Below are positions 35,456 through 45,445 of a stretch of 64,000 nt of DNA, in pieces. This DNA is from a bacterium (lineage in GTDB: Bacteria; Electryoneota; Electryoneia; Electryoneales; Electryoneaceae), in NCBI GenBank assembly GCA_020444265.1, contig JAHLLH010000005.1:186001-250000 (forward strand), given 5' to 3'. The position numbers were made by a program, and so were the translations under genes. The notes beneath the pieces are model-generated. The model was not told the origin of the DNA and did no database searches. It saw only the letters and a list, made by a program, of their open reading frames with translations. Numbering within the stretch: the first letter of the stretch is position 1; every line of letters starts with the position of its first letter.

Positions 35456-36388
35456 ATGGACCAGATCACAGAGTGGCTGCAGCAGACATTTGGCATATCG
35501 CTGGCAATACAGGGAAAGATTGTATCATCCATCGTTGCCGTCCTGCTGATCGCTCTTGGACGCTCCCTCTTGCTTCGCTTGGCCCTTCGTCGCATAGAAG
35601 ACCCACGTTCAACGTACCGTTGGCGTAAAACTTCCTCCTACATCATGTGGGTGCTCGCTTTTTTCTTCGTTGGACGAATCTGGTTTCAGGGTGTTGAAGC
35701 GATCTCAACCTACCTCGGTCTGATCTCTGCGGGGATCGCGATTGCGCTGCGAGATCCGCTCGTCAATCTGGCAGGCTGGATGTTCATCCTTTGGAGACGT
35801 CCTTTCGAGGTGGGAGACCGTATTGAGCTGGGGGAAGTCCGTGGGGATGTCATCGACCTGCGACTCTTCTCCTTTTCCATGCTCGAAATTGGCAACTGGG
35901 TTGAGGGAGACCAGACAACCGGAAGGATCATGCAGATCCCAAACGGCCGCATCTTTTCCTTCCCGCTTGCTAACTACAACAAGGGTTTCAGTTTCATCTA
36001 CGAAGAAGTCCCAGTCCTGATCACTTTCGAAAGCAACTGGCGTGAAGCGGAAGCTCTGCTCACAACGATTGTGGAGGACGAGGCGAAGCAACTGGGTTCA
36101 GAAGCGGAACGTGAGCTGAAGCTTGCTTCAAGCCGTTATATGTTGTCACGTAGAGAAGTCGCACCAGAAGTTTACATCTCGACCGAAGAGGCGGGAGTGT
36201 TGATGACCCTACGCTACGCAATCCGTCCCCATGATCGTCGTAGTAGCTTGGACCGTGTCTGGCGAGCCATCCTCACCTCGTTCGAAAAGCATGATGACAT
36301 TGACTTCGCCTACCCGACACGTCGCAACTTTAACAATGCTATTGAAGGAAAACCGGGTGCTCGGGCAACGATACCCGGTCAATCCTGA
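35456..36388 (+). CDS. MscS-type mechanosensitive channel
   Basis: 310 residues. ATG 35456 follows GAGGAG. Three N-terminal helices (about 18-35, 58-75, 85-105), then the pore helix region AGIAIALRDPLVNLAGW and the cytoplasmic beta domain RRPFEVGDRIELGEVRGDV with IPNGRIFSFPLANY. The family opens under membrane tension to release solutes. The third-helix segment has an unusual Arg-Asp pair in place of the common Q-N region. The next gene starts 22 bp later, so cotranscription is likely. Confidence 0.88.
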   Translation: MDQITEWLQQTFGISLAIQGKIVSSIVAVLLIALGRSLLLRLALRRIEDPRSTYRWRKTSSYIMWVLAFFFVGRIWFQGVEAISTYLGLISAGIAIALRDPLVNLAGWMFILWRRPFEVGDRIELGEVRGDVIDLRLFSFSMLEIGNWVEGDQTTGRIMQIPNGRIFSFPLANYNKGFSFIYEEVPVLITFESNWREAEALLTTIVEDEAKQLGSEAERELKLASSRYMLSRREVAPEVYISTEEAGVLMTLRYAIRPHDRRSSLDRVWRAILTSFEKHDDIDFAYPTRRNFNNAIEGKPGARATIPGQS

Positions 36389-36410
36389 CAACCATTAAGA
36401 GGGAACCATT

Positions 36411-37172
36411 ATGAACGCCGCTCAGCTCCACCTGCTGGTCAATCACTTCCCCGTTATTGGTATGATTCTCGCACTTCCAGTCCTGCTACTCGCAAGGACC
36501 AAGTTTGGGGGACGGGGTGCTGCCATCGCAGCCGTTATTCTCATCGTAATTGCTTCGCTTGGGTCGGTTGCATCGGTGGTGACGGGAGAAGGTGCTGAAG
36601 AAATCATCGAAGATGTCGTGGGCATCCACACCGACTTTACCCATCAGCACGAAGAACGAGCTGAAGCAACGAATGTCGTCGCCATCATCACCGGATTTGT
36701 GGCGCTTTTGTTCCTCTTTATGAGTCTGCGAAAAGAGAAGAATGCGCCGGTGTGGGCCTGGACAAGCTTGATGATCTTTGTCCTCATCACCAGCATCCTG
36801 GCTGGGTGGACCTCTCACCTCGGTGGACAGATTCGCCACACAGAAATCCGACCCGGCTGGGCGGATGCCCCAAATGTGGACGCTACTGAGACAATGAAGG
36901 CAGTCCAATCGAAACTGGGTGACCTGATCAATTCCAGTACAGCTACCCTTGACCAGAAGCTCAATGCCTTGAACGAGATGCTGGAGGAAGAAACAGCCGA
37001 CAGTCGTCAACTTGCACGCGACGTGAAAGAAGCTGTGGAAGAGGCTGGTGATCGTTCTGACGAATTGCTTCGGGAGATCGACAACGCGATCAAAACAGCA
37101 CAAAAAACCGGCGAGAATATCTCCGATGCGGTCCACGAAGCAATCGAGGAGTTCGAGGAACACGCACAGTAA
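36411..37172 (+). CDS. DUF2231-like membrane protein with C-terminal coiled coil
   Basis: 253 residues. The N-terminus AAQLHLLVNHFPVIG and later TSHLGGQIRHTEI resemble DUF2231-type four-helix membrane proteins. Histidines H7, H12 and those in HLGGQIRH could bind heme or metal. Helices at about 15-30, 38-58, 88-105 and 115-135. The C-terminal about 100 residues are a charged amphipathic coiled coil (EEAGDRSDELLREIDNAIK). Function unknown. It is linked to the mscS gene by short spacing and ends before an AT-rich promoter-like gap. Confidence 0.65.
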   Translation: MNAAQLHLLVNHFPVIGMILALPVLLLARTKFGGRGAAIAAVILIVIASLGSVASVVTGEGAEEIIEDVVGIHTDFTHQHEERAEATNVVAIITGFVALLFLFMSLRKEKNAPVWAWTSLMIFVLITSILAGWTSHLGGQIRHTEIRPGWADAPNVDATETMKAVQSKLGDLINSSTATLDQKLNALNEMLEEETADSRQLARDVKEAVEEAGDRSDELLREIDNAIKTAQKTGENISDAVHEAIEEFEEHAQ

Positions 37173-37340
37173 TCCCTGCTCATCAAAACTTGACCGTCTG
37201 CTTGCTCTCGAGCAGGGAACTCGTGGTGCCGCAACAATGTGAAGGAAGGAGCTTGCTTGATCGTTGGCAAGCCGATAAATTGATATCTTCAAACGATACA
37301 GTATTGTTTTTTTAAGAAGTTAAGATAGACGAGGCCGGCT

Positions 37341-38345
37341 TTGAGTGACCAGAAGATACAGACCAGGGTGATTCGTTCACGCTCTTTTGACCCGTGGCAC
37401 AACCTGGCATTGGAAGAGGCATTGTTAGGGGATGTGACTCCGAACGAGGTCATCCTCTATTTGTGGCAGAACGAGAACACCGTTGTCATCGGCCGCAATC
37501 AGAATGCCTGGCAGGAATGCCGCTGGAAAGAGCTGGAGGCGGATAACGGCAAACTGGCACGCCGTCTCTCGGGTGGTGGTGCAGTTTACCATGACCTTGG
37601 CAACCTGAACTTCACGTTCGTGATGGACAAGAAACTCTTCGACCTCCATCGTCAGCTTGAAGTCATCCTCGGCGCAGTTAAACGCCTTGGGGTGGATGCC
37701 AAGTTCTCGGGACGAAACGACCTTGTCAGTGAGGACGGACGCAAATTCTCCGGCAATGCCTTCCATCATACTAACGATGCTGCCTACCATCATGGCACGC
37801 TGATGCTGGATGTCGATTTCAGCAAGTTGAGCCAGTATCTCCAAGTCAGCCAGGAGAAGATGAAATCCAAGGGTGTCACTTCGGTCAAGGCGCGAGTGGT
37901 CAACCTTGCGGAATTGAGCGATCAGGTTAGCCTCGAACCCTTGATGGATGCCCTGCGTGAGTCTTTTATCGAGGTCTACGGCGGCGATGGGGAAGAATTG
38001 CTGCCGAGTGACATCACAACAGACCTTACCCCGCTTTACGAGAAGTATTCCTCCTGGGAATGGCGGTACGGTCGCACCCCGAAGTTTGATGTCAACTACA
38101 GCACCCGTTTCACCTGGGGCGGTATTGACATGGGCTTCTCGCTGGAGGATGGTCGTGTCGCAGCCTGCACGATCTATTCCGATGCGATGGATAGCGCGTT
38201 AATCCAGGAAATTGCAGCACGTCTCGAGCAGATACCATTCCGGATTGATGCGATCATCGAGAAGCTGGAAAACATCGAGGTGGATGAGGCAGGCAAGGAG
38301 ATGTTGCAGGAGTTGGCCGATTGGCTTCGAACCCTTTCCATCTGA
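37341..38345 (+). CDS. lplA: Lipoate-protein ligase A
   Basis: 334 residues, TTG start at 37341 after GAGG. Motifs: WHNLALEEALL, VVIGRNQNAWQECR, RRLSGGGAVYHDLGNLNFT (lipoyl-AMP site), KFSGNAF with the catalytic-region lysine, and a C-terminal accessory domain beginning about residue 250 (WEWRYGRTPKFDVNY). It attaches free lipoate to the lipoyl domains of dehydrogenase complexes or GcvH. No lipoylated target lies in the window. Confidence 0.93.
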   Translation: MSDQKIQTRVIRSRSFDPWHNLALEEALLGDVTPNEVILYLWQNENTVVIGRNQNAWQECRWKELEADNGKLARRLSGGGAVYHDLGNLNFTFVMDKKLFDLHRQLEVILGAVKRLGVDAKFSGRNDLVSEDGRKFSGNAFHHTNDAAYHHGTLMLDVDFSKLSQYLQVSQEKMKSKGVTSVKARVVNLAELSDQVSLEPLMDALRESFIEVYGGDGEELLPSDITTDLTPLYEKYSSWEWRYGRTPKFDVNYSTRFTWGGIDMGFSLEDGRVAACTIYSDAMDSALIQEIAARLEQIPFRIDAIIEKLENIEVDEAGKEMLQELADWLRTLSI

Positions 38346-38367
38346 TCGATCTAATGATGCAATCTTT

Positions 38368-38399
38368 ACGGCGCGGAGTCTGGCTCGGCGCCGTTTTTC
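38368..38399 (+). terminator. Terminator after lplA
   Basis: ACGGCGC (38368-38374) / GCGCCGT (38388-38394), 13-nt loop, then TTTTC. Confidence 0.7.
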
Positions 38400-38520
38400 T
38401 TGTCGCCCGGGACCACTTTCGCCACCATCCGGGCCGTCTCGCAGTGTACATTGCCTGCTGCGGACAGATGAACGGTCCGTCAATTTCCGCAGCCTGGTCA
38501 AGCTTGGAGTGACACGAACG

Positions 38521-40296
38521 ATGCGACGTCTGCTGGTTGCCGCTCTCCTGCTGGTGGTCCTGACCCTGTCAGCGTATGCGCTCGATGTCGATTTAAACCA
38601 CCCGGTCTACGCTTTCCTCGAGCGATGTGAGCTGAAGGGCTACTTTCCCGATCCCCTCTCCGGCGCACGACCCTACACCCGTCGCACTATCGCCCTGCAC
38701 CTCACCTACGCGGCCGAGCACCGTTTGGAGTTGACCACCATCGAGAAACGTCAACTCGATTTTTATCTGTTCGAGTTCACGGATGATCTCCCTCCGACGT
38801 TTCAAGACTCGCTGCTTGGATCAAAAGATCCCTTTCACTTCGAGAATCGTGGCAGATCTTTTCCCTGGAGCAGGCTGCACCTCTACGATGACCCCCGCTA
38901 CATCTATAGCCAGAAGGGCGATGACTACCTCATGACCTTTAACCCTCATTTCGAATACGGGGTAAGCATTGTTGATGGGGAAAGTGAATCTGGAAGTTTG
39001 ACGGGGCGGATGACCGGGTTCGCGGTGATGGGATATTACAACGATTTTGGTCTTCTGGCAGTTGCACGAGATGAGTACTTCAGCGGAAAGACGTCCCTCG
39101 CCGATCAGGCACAGTACCCCGTCCGATTCGCTGCTGATGAACGTGAGGAGAATAGCTTTACCTTCGACCAATCGGATGCGATGTTCTCCTACGAGAACGA
39201 CCATGTCCAACTCACCTTCGGGAAGGGAAACAACAAGTGGGATTGGGGACAGTCGGGTTCTCTTGGGCTATCGGGGAATTCCAACACTTACACCCAACTG
39301 CGGTATCGGTTGACTTTCCAACCCTTTGAAGTGACCGGGATCCATGCCCGCTTGCGGCACTACCCGCTTTATATCATGGGAACAGATACCCTTGCTACGG
39401 GAACGGTTCAACGTGATTACGCAGAGAAATGGATGGTTGGGCATCATTACCAGGTCAACCTCTTCCCCTGGTTCCAGCTTGGGTTGTGGGACTTATTGAT
39501 CTATGGAGGCCGTGGCCTCGAATTCGATTATATCGCACCACTCTCCTTCCTCTGGTCCACCGAACATTACGCGCATGACCAGGACAATGTGATGCTCGGA
39601 GTCGATGGTCGAATTACCCCCGGAAAACGTTCGGAAATCTATTTCCAATGGTTCCTTGATGAGCTGCAGTTCGGCGAGTTGGGATCCGATTGGTGGGGAA
39701 ACAAGCATGGATACCTGATCGGAGCCCGTCAGATCGATCCACTCGGGATGAAGAACGCATCCATGGCGATCGAGTATCAGCGGTTGCGTCCCTACATCTA
39801 CACCCATTCGATCCCCTACAACAATGCCACCCACTACGGCCTGAACCTCGGTTCTTCACTTCCACCAAACAGTGAACTCTATTACTTCAGTTTGCGCCAG
39901 ATGGCACGCTGGAATCTGGAAACCTGGATTGAACTGAGCTACATCCGTCACGGTGCAACTCCTTTGAATGGCAGGAATGTGGGTGGGGATGTGAACCGGC
40001 CGCATTGGGATGACCACGATCCTGAGAAGGCAACATTCCTTGATGGCAACCTGCATTCCATCCGTCAAATGACCGTCGGGGCAAGCTGGCAAATCACCTA
40101 TCAACTGTACCTGGATGGATCGTTCCAGGTTTCAATGGATGATGTAGAAGACGCAAACGGTGCAACAGGTAATACGGTCACCCGGACCGGGATGGTGACC
40201 CTGCGTTGGCATCCCGCTATCTGGCGAGCTGACCGATCACTTTCCAGTGTTCTTTTCCGCGCAATACCGAACCAACCCATCGCCGAGGCAGATTAA
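38521..40296 (+). CDS. Capsule assembly Wzi-like outer-membrane protein
   Basis: 591 residues, start ATG 38521 with a weak GGAG site. The signal peptide is MRRLLVAALLLVVLTLSAYA. The mature protein has many amphipathic strands typical of a beta-barrel. Characteristic segments are FGKGNNKWDWGQSGSLGLSG, YTQLRYRLTFQPF, GGRGLEFDYIAPLSFLW and the end part YLDGSFQVSMDDV. Wzi-type proteins anchor capsule or surface polysaccharide at the outer membrane. No polysaccharide biosynthesis genes are nearby. The large ligase-acetyltransferase gene follows after 29 bp and may share the transcript. Confidence 0.75.
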   Translation: MRRLLVAALLLVVLTLSAYALDVDLNHPVYAFLERCELKGYFPDPLSGARPYTRRTIALHLTYAAEHRLELTTIEKRQLDFYLFEFTDDLPPTFQDSLLGSKDPFHFENRGRSFPWSRLHLYDDPRYIYSQKGDDYLMTFNPHFEYGVSIVDGESESGSLTGRMTGFAVMGYYNDFGLLAVARDEYFSGKTSLADQAQYPVRFAADEREENSFTFDQSDAMFSYENDHVQLTFGKGNNKWDWGQSGSLGLSGNSNTYTQLRYRLTFQPFEVTGIHARLRHYPLYIMGTDTLATGTVQRDYAEKWMVGHHYQVNLFPWFQLGLWDLLIYGGRGLEFDYIAPLSFLWSTEHYAHDQDNVMLGVDGRITPGKRSEIYFQWFLDELQFGELGSDWWGNKHGYLIGARQIDPLGMKNASMAIEYQRLRPYIYTHSIPYNNATHYGLNLGSSLPPNSELYYFSLRQMARWNLETWIELSYIRHGATPLNGRNVGGDVNRPHWDDHDPEKATFLDGNLHSIRQMTVGASWQITYQLYLDGSFQVSMDDVEDANGATGNTVTRTGMVTLRWHPAIWRADRSLSSVLFRAIPNQPIAEAD

Positions 40297-40325
40297 GCCC
40301 CCTGCTTCCGCTTTGTAACGAGGAC

Positions 40326-43300
40326 ATGATGGCATCATTGACGGACAAGCTTAAAAACACACTTGCTCGTTGGCAGGAAGAGCGGGAGAGTGACCGTTCC
40401 GCCACTACGGCAGAGGAACTGCTTGCCGTTGCCGAAACCATCATCGAGCGGAAAAAGCTGAAAAAGATTCCAGATGCCCTCGCCCATGCCTACCTCGAGG
40501 CAACCGGCGGCCCCGACTTTCTCGAAGCCCTCGACGATGCAGATGCCCGTCTTCGCTGGTCGGAAACTTCGTTCGCTTTCATCGATGCATGCGGGTATAC
40601 GCTTGAAACGATGATGGCCCATCGTGCCCAAGAACAGGCCGACAGAATTTACCTCGAAGAATATGGTCCTGCCACACCGGCACGCTGGAGCTACTCACGC
40701 ATCCATCGTCGGGTCCGTACCTTCGCGGCCAGTTTCCTAAGCCTGGAGGGATCGGAAACCCGAGTCGCTTTGTTTGTCGCCAACAGTGTGGATGGTGCCT
40801 GTTGCGACCTCGCCTGCCTGCTGCACGATATTCTGGTTACCCCACTCAACATCCATTTTGACACCCATGAACTTGTCTGGATCTTTGATCGCTTGAAGAT
40901 CACCGTTGCCGTCGCCGACAGCGAGGAACGGTTGCAGCGACTGCTGGATGTCAAACGTAAAGTCAAAGAGCCCTTTACCATCCTCTCCCTCCAGGCGAAC
41001 CGTTTCGTCGAAAAAGGGAAGGTGCAGCTCCTGACCGATATTGCCGCTCGAATGACCCCCGCCGAAGTGGATCAGTGGCTGGACGAACGGGACCGGTTCG
41101 GGCTGCATGATATTTGTACGGTGATGTTCACTTCCGGCAGCACAGGTAGTCCCAAAGGAGTCGCCTTTACCCAGTTCAACCTGGTGACCAAACGTTTCGC
41201 ACGTGCGGCGGTACTTCCGAGTGTGGGACGTGACGAACTCCTGCTTTGCTACCTGCCACTTTACCACACGTTTGGACGTTACCTAGAGCTGTTGGGGATG
41301 CTGTTTTGGCGGGGTACCTATGTCTTTGCCGGCAACCCTTCCGCAGAAACCCTGATCGCCGGAATGAAGAAGGTACGTCCCACTGGAATGATCTCGATCC
41401 CGTTGCGCTGGATGCAAATCCGTGACCGCGCCCAGGAACGTATGGATCAGGTGGTGACCTTCGAGGAACGGCAAACCATCTTCAACGAGTTGACTGGCGG
41501 CCGATTGAGCTGGGGCCTTTCCGCGGCCGGTTACCTCGAGCCGAAGGCTTTCAAGTTTTTCCACACCTATGGTGTTGAGCTGTGCAGCGGCTTCGGGATG
41601 ACCGAGGCGACGGGTGGCATCACCATGAGTCCGCCGTCGGACTACCTGAATGATACCGTCGGCATTGCTCTGCCCGGCATGAAAATCGCCTTCAGCGAGC
41701 TGGGTGAGATGAAAATCTCTGGTGTCTATGTAGCACGTTACCTCAGCGAGGAAGGTGAGTTCCTCGACCTCGCCGAGACTGAGATGCTCGAAGGCGAACC
41801 CTATCTCCCTACCGGCGACCTCTTCAAAGTTCTCGATCGCGGGCACCTGACAATTGTCGACCGGATCAAGGACATCTACAAGAACAATCGAGGGCAGACT
41901 GTCGCCCCCCGTCGCGTCGAGATGAAGTTTCAGGGGGTTCCTGGGATAAAAACAACCTTTCTCGTCGGCGATCATCGATCCTACAACGTCCTCCTGATTG
42001 TGACGGACGATGAGGACCCCGTCCTCCAGGGATCCAAGGATCCGGAAGAGCGGCGCGAGTACTTCCACCAGATCATCCACACAGCGAATCTTGACCTTGC
42101 CCCCTATGAACGAGTGGTCAACTTTGCCCTGCTGGATCGGGATTTCAGCCTTGATCGGGATGAACTTACACCTAAAGGGTCGTTCAAACGTAAGGTGATT
42201 GAGGAACACTTCAGCGAGCTGATCCAGCAGCTTTATGATCGCAATTACGTCGAGCTGAAGTTCGAATCGGTCAAGGTTCGTTTGCCGCGCTGGTTCTTCC
42301 GCGACCTGGGGATACTCGAGGATGATATTACCATCTCCCAGGCTGGGCTGTGGGACCGTCAGCGGTCTCGTTTCCTGCCCCTGCGTATGGATCACGACGA
42401 GGGCATGCTACTGGTCGGCGACCTGGAGTATACAATCGGGTCTGATGTTCTCGACCTGGGCTTGTTTGCGCGTCAGCCCCGGCTCTGGATCGGCAACCCT
42501 TCGCTGATCGAATTTGCCCCTTGCAAGGAGGGGTGGGATGTCCCGATGGGCAAGGTGTCAGCCTATGCAATGCTGCCGCGCGGGCGATCTCAAGAACCTC
42601 TCGATCAGGCGTCCGACCCGGACCACATTGGCGACTCGCGGCTGCTTTCGATCAACCGGCTTGTCCAGTGCGCACTCTTCTTCAGTGTTGAGGAGTCGAA
42701 ACGTTGCCTGAACACGCTCAGTGGTGAATTGATCGGAACGGACGACCGTCTGGGGCAACTCGTTCGACGCAGGATAACCGCGCTCGCACGACACGATAAT
42801 GAGGATATCCGAAGCCTTGCTTATCGAGTCCTGTTGCTCGACGAACCAATGCCGGACTATAGTGTTGCCTTTCCGGCCTTTGTTCAGTCTGGGCTGCCCT
42901 TCCTGAACGAAGAGTCCATCAAGGCAATCACCTCAACCAGCTTTGAACAGCGTCGGCTCGAGGCTCTGCGTCAGCGGCTCTACAGCTACCGTCGCCAACT
43001 GAGTTGGCCAGCTACTCAGATGGTGCGCAACCAGTTCGAAGGTGTGCTTCGCCTGCTAGTCAATTTTGTCCACTTCCACCCGGAGTACTACAAGCCGGTT
43101 CGTGCCGAGCTGGCGAGCTGGATACTACACCGTGAGGACCAGGACCTCTCCGCCTTCGCTGAAGCGCAGTTGAAAGAACTGGTGGATTGGTTTGAGCAAC
43201 GGTTGGAGGAAGAATCGGTCCAGCTCGATTCAGCTTGGTTGGATGAATTGCTCGTCTTTGACGACGATCTCTCACCGGATATGCGAAAACGGCTGAAGGA

Positions 43301-44954
43301 ATTGCTGGTTGGGTCAACCTTCCTGCGTCAATCGGTCCTGCTCGCTTTCGATGAGGAATCCTTCGACATTGACCAGATCCCCAGCGGTGGAATCTGGGTC
43401 TCGCGAATCCAAAGCAGAGAAGCCTTCCTCAACTATCGTGTCAGCATGAACACACTGACCGGGAAACACTTTGATTTGCTGGTCATTCTGCGCGAGGATG
43501 TCAACGCGGAGGCCGTACGAGATACCAACCACTGGATGATGGTGATCGCGGGCAATCCTTATGGTCAACGTGTCATGCCCCGATTCGGCTGTTTCCGTCC
43601 CGAACTGGCAGCGATGTCGCTGGAGTTTGTCAACGAGTTGACGGCGTGGGACAAGATTCGCGAATTCGCAAGCGTCCATCACCCGGAACAACATCAGCAC
43701 GACCCGTCCGAATGGCGCAAGCTTTTCGTGCGCTCGATGGCCACCTTCTTCATAGCGTGGAAAAATTCCGGTCGGCGTATCGTCCCGGGAACCGTTAGCC
43801 CGATCAACGTTGTCGTCCCAGAGCTCGACTTCCGCGAGGGGGCACAGATCTTGTCCTTGACGGGCTGGGAACAATACCGCAGTACATTCTCGCTGTTCCG
43901 CCCGCTTTTCTCCTCCTTCTACCGTAAGATTGCCGCTCATTATCCAGCGACAATCAAATTGCTGCGGTACGAGTGGATGTTTGATGCATGCGTTGATGCT
44001 CTAGGACGTCAGGAGGGTCGATCTCTGCTCGAAAGGTTCCAAGAGGAAATCCAGCAGGAAGAACAGTCACCGTTTGCTGAAGATATCATTCGAGCGCTTG
44101 ACAACTATCTCACCGGGATGGATGATCGATGGTACGTGCCCCTCGCGCTGCATAATGCGATTGACCGCTACCATGACTGGCTTACGATCAATCCGCTGGT
44201 GACATCGCAGGCGCGAGCCGAACTGATCGAGGGTTTGATCAGCCTGTACCGCTTGGAACGCTACAGTGAAATCGCACGCTATTATCTCTACCGAAATACC
44301 TATTTCTTTGATGGTGACCAAGATGTTGTCGATGTCTTTGATCGCCTTCTTGAGACCCTTCGCCTCAACCCGGATCGTGTCGCCACTTCGCTGGTCGAGT
44401 TGTCCGACCTGCAAGCGGCCCTCCAGGAGAGTGAAGACCTCGATGCGTTCAGCCGCCTGGTTTTCCCGCAAGCGCATCGTCCTCAACCACTTGAAGTCAT
44501 CACTGTCGGCGACAGCGAACACAAGCAGGTGGTCGTACGAACACACCTCACGGACATCCAGGGCGAACGCTATGACATCCGTGAGCCAATTGAACCGGAA
44601 GAAGTTGGACAGATCTACCGGCTCTTCTTCCAGGAACATTTCCCGAAAACCGTCTCCGAACTGGATCGTTACCTGATCGTGCTGGACAGCACAGACCGTG
44701 TGATCGCCGGGCTCTGCTACCGGATGCAGGATCGTGAAGTGGTCCACATGGAAGGTTTGGTTACCAGCTCACCCCTCACAGGCCGCGGGATTGCCACCAG
44801 TTTGCTGGAAGATTTTGTCACTCGCCTCGCCAGCCAGGGCATCCAAGTGCTTAAAACCGGGTTTATCATGCGAGACTTCTGCGAGAAACGAGGCTTCCGT
44901 GTCGACCGCAGATGGGGCGGGTTGGTTCGCTTCCTGGGGCAACAAGAGGTATAA
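40326..44954 (+). CDS. Giant adenylate-forming (AMP-binding) ligase fused to a helical middle region and a GNAT acetyltransferase
   Basis: 1542 residues. About 60-640: ANL-superfamily ligase with ATP P-loop MFTSGSTGSPKGV (about 268-280), YLPLYHTFGR, SGFGMTEATGG, LPTGDLFKVLDRGHLTIVDR and the adenylation lysine in PKGSFKRKVI. This order matches long-chain acyl-CoA ligases. About 640-1390: unrecognised, with HEAT/ARM-like helical repeats (about 780-960) and a block with HFDLLVILRED, HWMMVIAGNPYGQRV and PRFGCFRPELA. About 1395-1535: GNAT domain with EGLVTSSPLTGRGIATSLLE as the acetyl-CoA loop. A single polypeptide that both activates an acid and transfers an acyl group is implied. The substrate is unknown. 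ATG 40329 is an alternative start. Confidence 0.85.
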   Translation: MMASLTDKLKNTLARWQEERESDRSATTAEELLAVAETIIERKKLKKIPDALAHAYLEATGGPDFLEALDDADARLRWSETSFAFIDACGYTLETMMAHRAQEQADRIYLEEYGPATPARWSYSRIHRRVRTFAASFLSLEGSETRVALFVANSVDGACCDLACLLHDILVTPLNIHFDTHELVWIFDRLKITVAVADSEERLQRLLDVKRKVKEPFTILSLQANRFVEKGKVQLLTDIAARMTPAEVDQWLDERDRFGLHDICTVMFTSGSTGSPKGVAFTQFNLVTKRFARAAVLPSVGRDELLLCYLPLYHTFGRYLELLGMLFWRGTYVFAGNPSAETLIAGMKKVRPTGMISIPLRWMQIRDRAQERMDQVVTFEERQTIFNELTGGRLSWGLSAAGYLEPKAFKFFHTYGVELCSGFGMTEATGGITMSPPSDYLNDTVGIALPGMKIAFSELGEMKISGVYVARYLSEEGEFLDLAETEMLEGEPYLPTGDLFKVLDRGHLTIVDRIKDIYKNNRGQTVAPRRVEMKFQGVPGIKTTFLVGDHRSYNVLLIVTDDEDPVLQGSKDPEERREYFHQIIHTANLDLAPYERVVNFALLDRDFSLDRDELTPKGSFKRKVIEEHFSELIQQLYDRNYVELKFESVKVRLPRWFFRDLGILEDDITISQAGLWDRQRSRFLPLRMDHDEGMLLVGDLEYTIGSDVLDLGLFARQPRLWIGNPSLIEFAPCKEGWDVPMGKVSAYAMLPRGRSQEPLDQASDPDHIGDSRLLSINRLVQCALFFSVEESKRCLNTLSGELIGTDDRLGQLVRRRITALARHDNEDIRSLAYRVLLLDEPMPDYSVAFPAFVQSGLPFLNEESIKAITSTSFEQRRLEALRQRLYSYRRQLSWPATQMVRNQFEGVLRLLVNFVHFHPEYYKPVRAELASWILHREDQDLSAFAEAQLKELVDWFEQRLEEESVQLDSAWLDELLVFDDDLSPDMRKRLKELLVGSTFLRQSVLLAFDEESFDIDQIPSGGIWVSRIQSREAFLNYRVSMNTLTGKHFDLLVILREDVNAEAVRDTNHWMMVIAGNPYGQRVMPRFGCFRPELAAMSLEFVNELTAWDKIREFASVHHPEQHQHDPSEWRKLFVRSMATFFIAWKNSGRRIVPGTVSPINVVVPELDFREGAQILSLTGWEQYRSTFSLFRPLFSSFYRKIAAHYPATIKLLRYEWMFDACVDALGRQEGRSLLERFQEEIQQEEQSPFAEDIIRALDNYLTGMDDRWYVPLALHNAIDRYHDWLTINPLVTSQARAELIEGLISLYRLERYSEIARYYLYRNTYFFDGDQDVVDVFDRLLETLRLNPDRVATSLVELSDLQAALQESEDLDAFSRLVFPQAHRPQPLEVITVGDSEHKQVVVRTHLTDIQGERYDIREPIEPEEVGQIYRLFFQEHFPKTVSELDRYLIVLDSTDRVIAGLCYRMQDREVVHMEGLVTSSPLTGRGIATSLLEDFVTRLASQGIQVLKTGFIMRDFCEKRGFRVDRRWGGLVRFLGQQEV

Positions 44955-44988
44955 TCCTCCCTCTCCAATTTCGTCAACATGGAGACCT

Positions 44989-45045
44989 CAACAAGAAGTC
45001 GGCCCCATCAGCAGCAAGTCGTTCGATAATCCGAACTTCTTGTTG
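44989..45045 (+). terminator. Inverted repeat after the ligase-acetyltransferase gene
   Basis: CAACAAGAAGTCGG (44989-45002) pairs with CCGAACTTCTTGTTG (45031-45045), one bulged A, loop 28 nt. T-poor downstream sequence makes this a moderate terminator candidate. Confidence 0.5.
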
Positions 45046-45240
45046 GGAATAATATTCTATCTCTTCAGGTTTAACAGATCAATGAGTGAGATGCTACTCC
45101 TTGTGAGTAACACACCGAGCGGACCATCACACTGTTTGGTTCTTTTGGTATTTTTTTACGCAAACTAGCCCTGTAACTCAGGCTCCGGAGCCAACTTACT
45201 GCACAAATCGACATTTCTTTTTTTCACGCTTCGCCCCTGA

Positions 45241-45269
45241 TTGACCCCCGAGAAGAAAAACCGTATACT
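45241..45269 (+). promoter_or_regulatory. Strong sigma-70 promoter
   Basis: TTGACC (45241-45246), exact 17-bp spacer, TATACT (45264-45269). The transcript should begin near 45276, about 170 nt before the small lipoprotein gene. Confidence 0.75.
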
Positions 45270-45275
45270 TCGCCT

Positions 45276-45434
45276 CCCGCGGACAGCAGGGGCAATTCCT
45301 GGTCAGGGATGTCCGTGGACGTTCCAAAGGTGTAACACCTGCGTATGGGAAGAGACAGACCCGCACCGCCTCTTGATGCTGTCTGCTTCGCAGGGGGAAC
45401 GGTTGACAAGCTTGCCCAAATACTGGTAATCCGA
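45276..45434 (+). ncRNA. Candidate structured leader or small RNA
   Basis: A 10-bp closing stem GCGGACAGCA (45279-45288) / TGCTGTCTGC (45377-45386) encloses about 88 nt. Inside are GTCC-GT-GGAC and a nested stem TTCC...GGGAA around AGGTG-TAA-CACCT. It lies directly under the strong promoter at 45241 and upstream of a tiny lipoprotein ORF. It matches no riboswitch, 4.5S, 6S or tmRNA pattern that I know. It may be a leader or an independent RNA. Confidence 0.35.
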
Positions 45435-45445
45435 AAAGAGGCCGG

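Noticed and set aside
45276-45434. TPP riboswitch or 4.5S RNA under the 45241 promoter
   Set aside because: The segment with AACACCTGCG and GGGAA resembles the 3' part of a thi-box, but the CTGAGA part is missing. The GGAAGGAAGC loop of SRP RNA is also absent.
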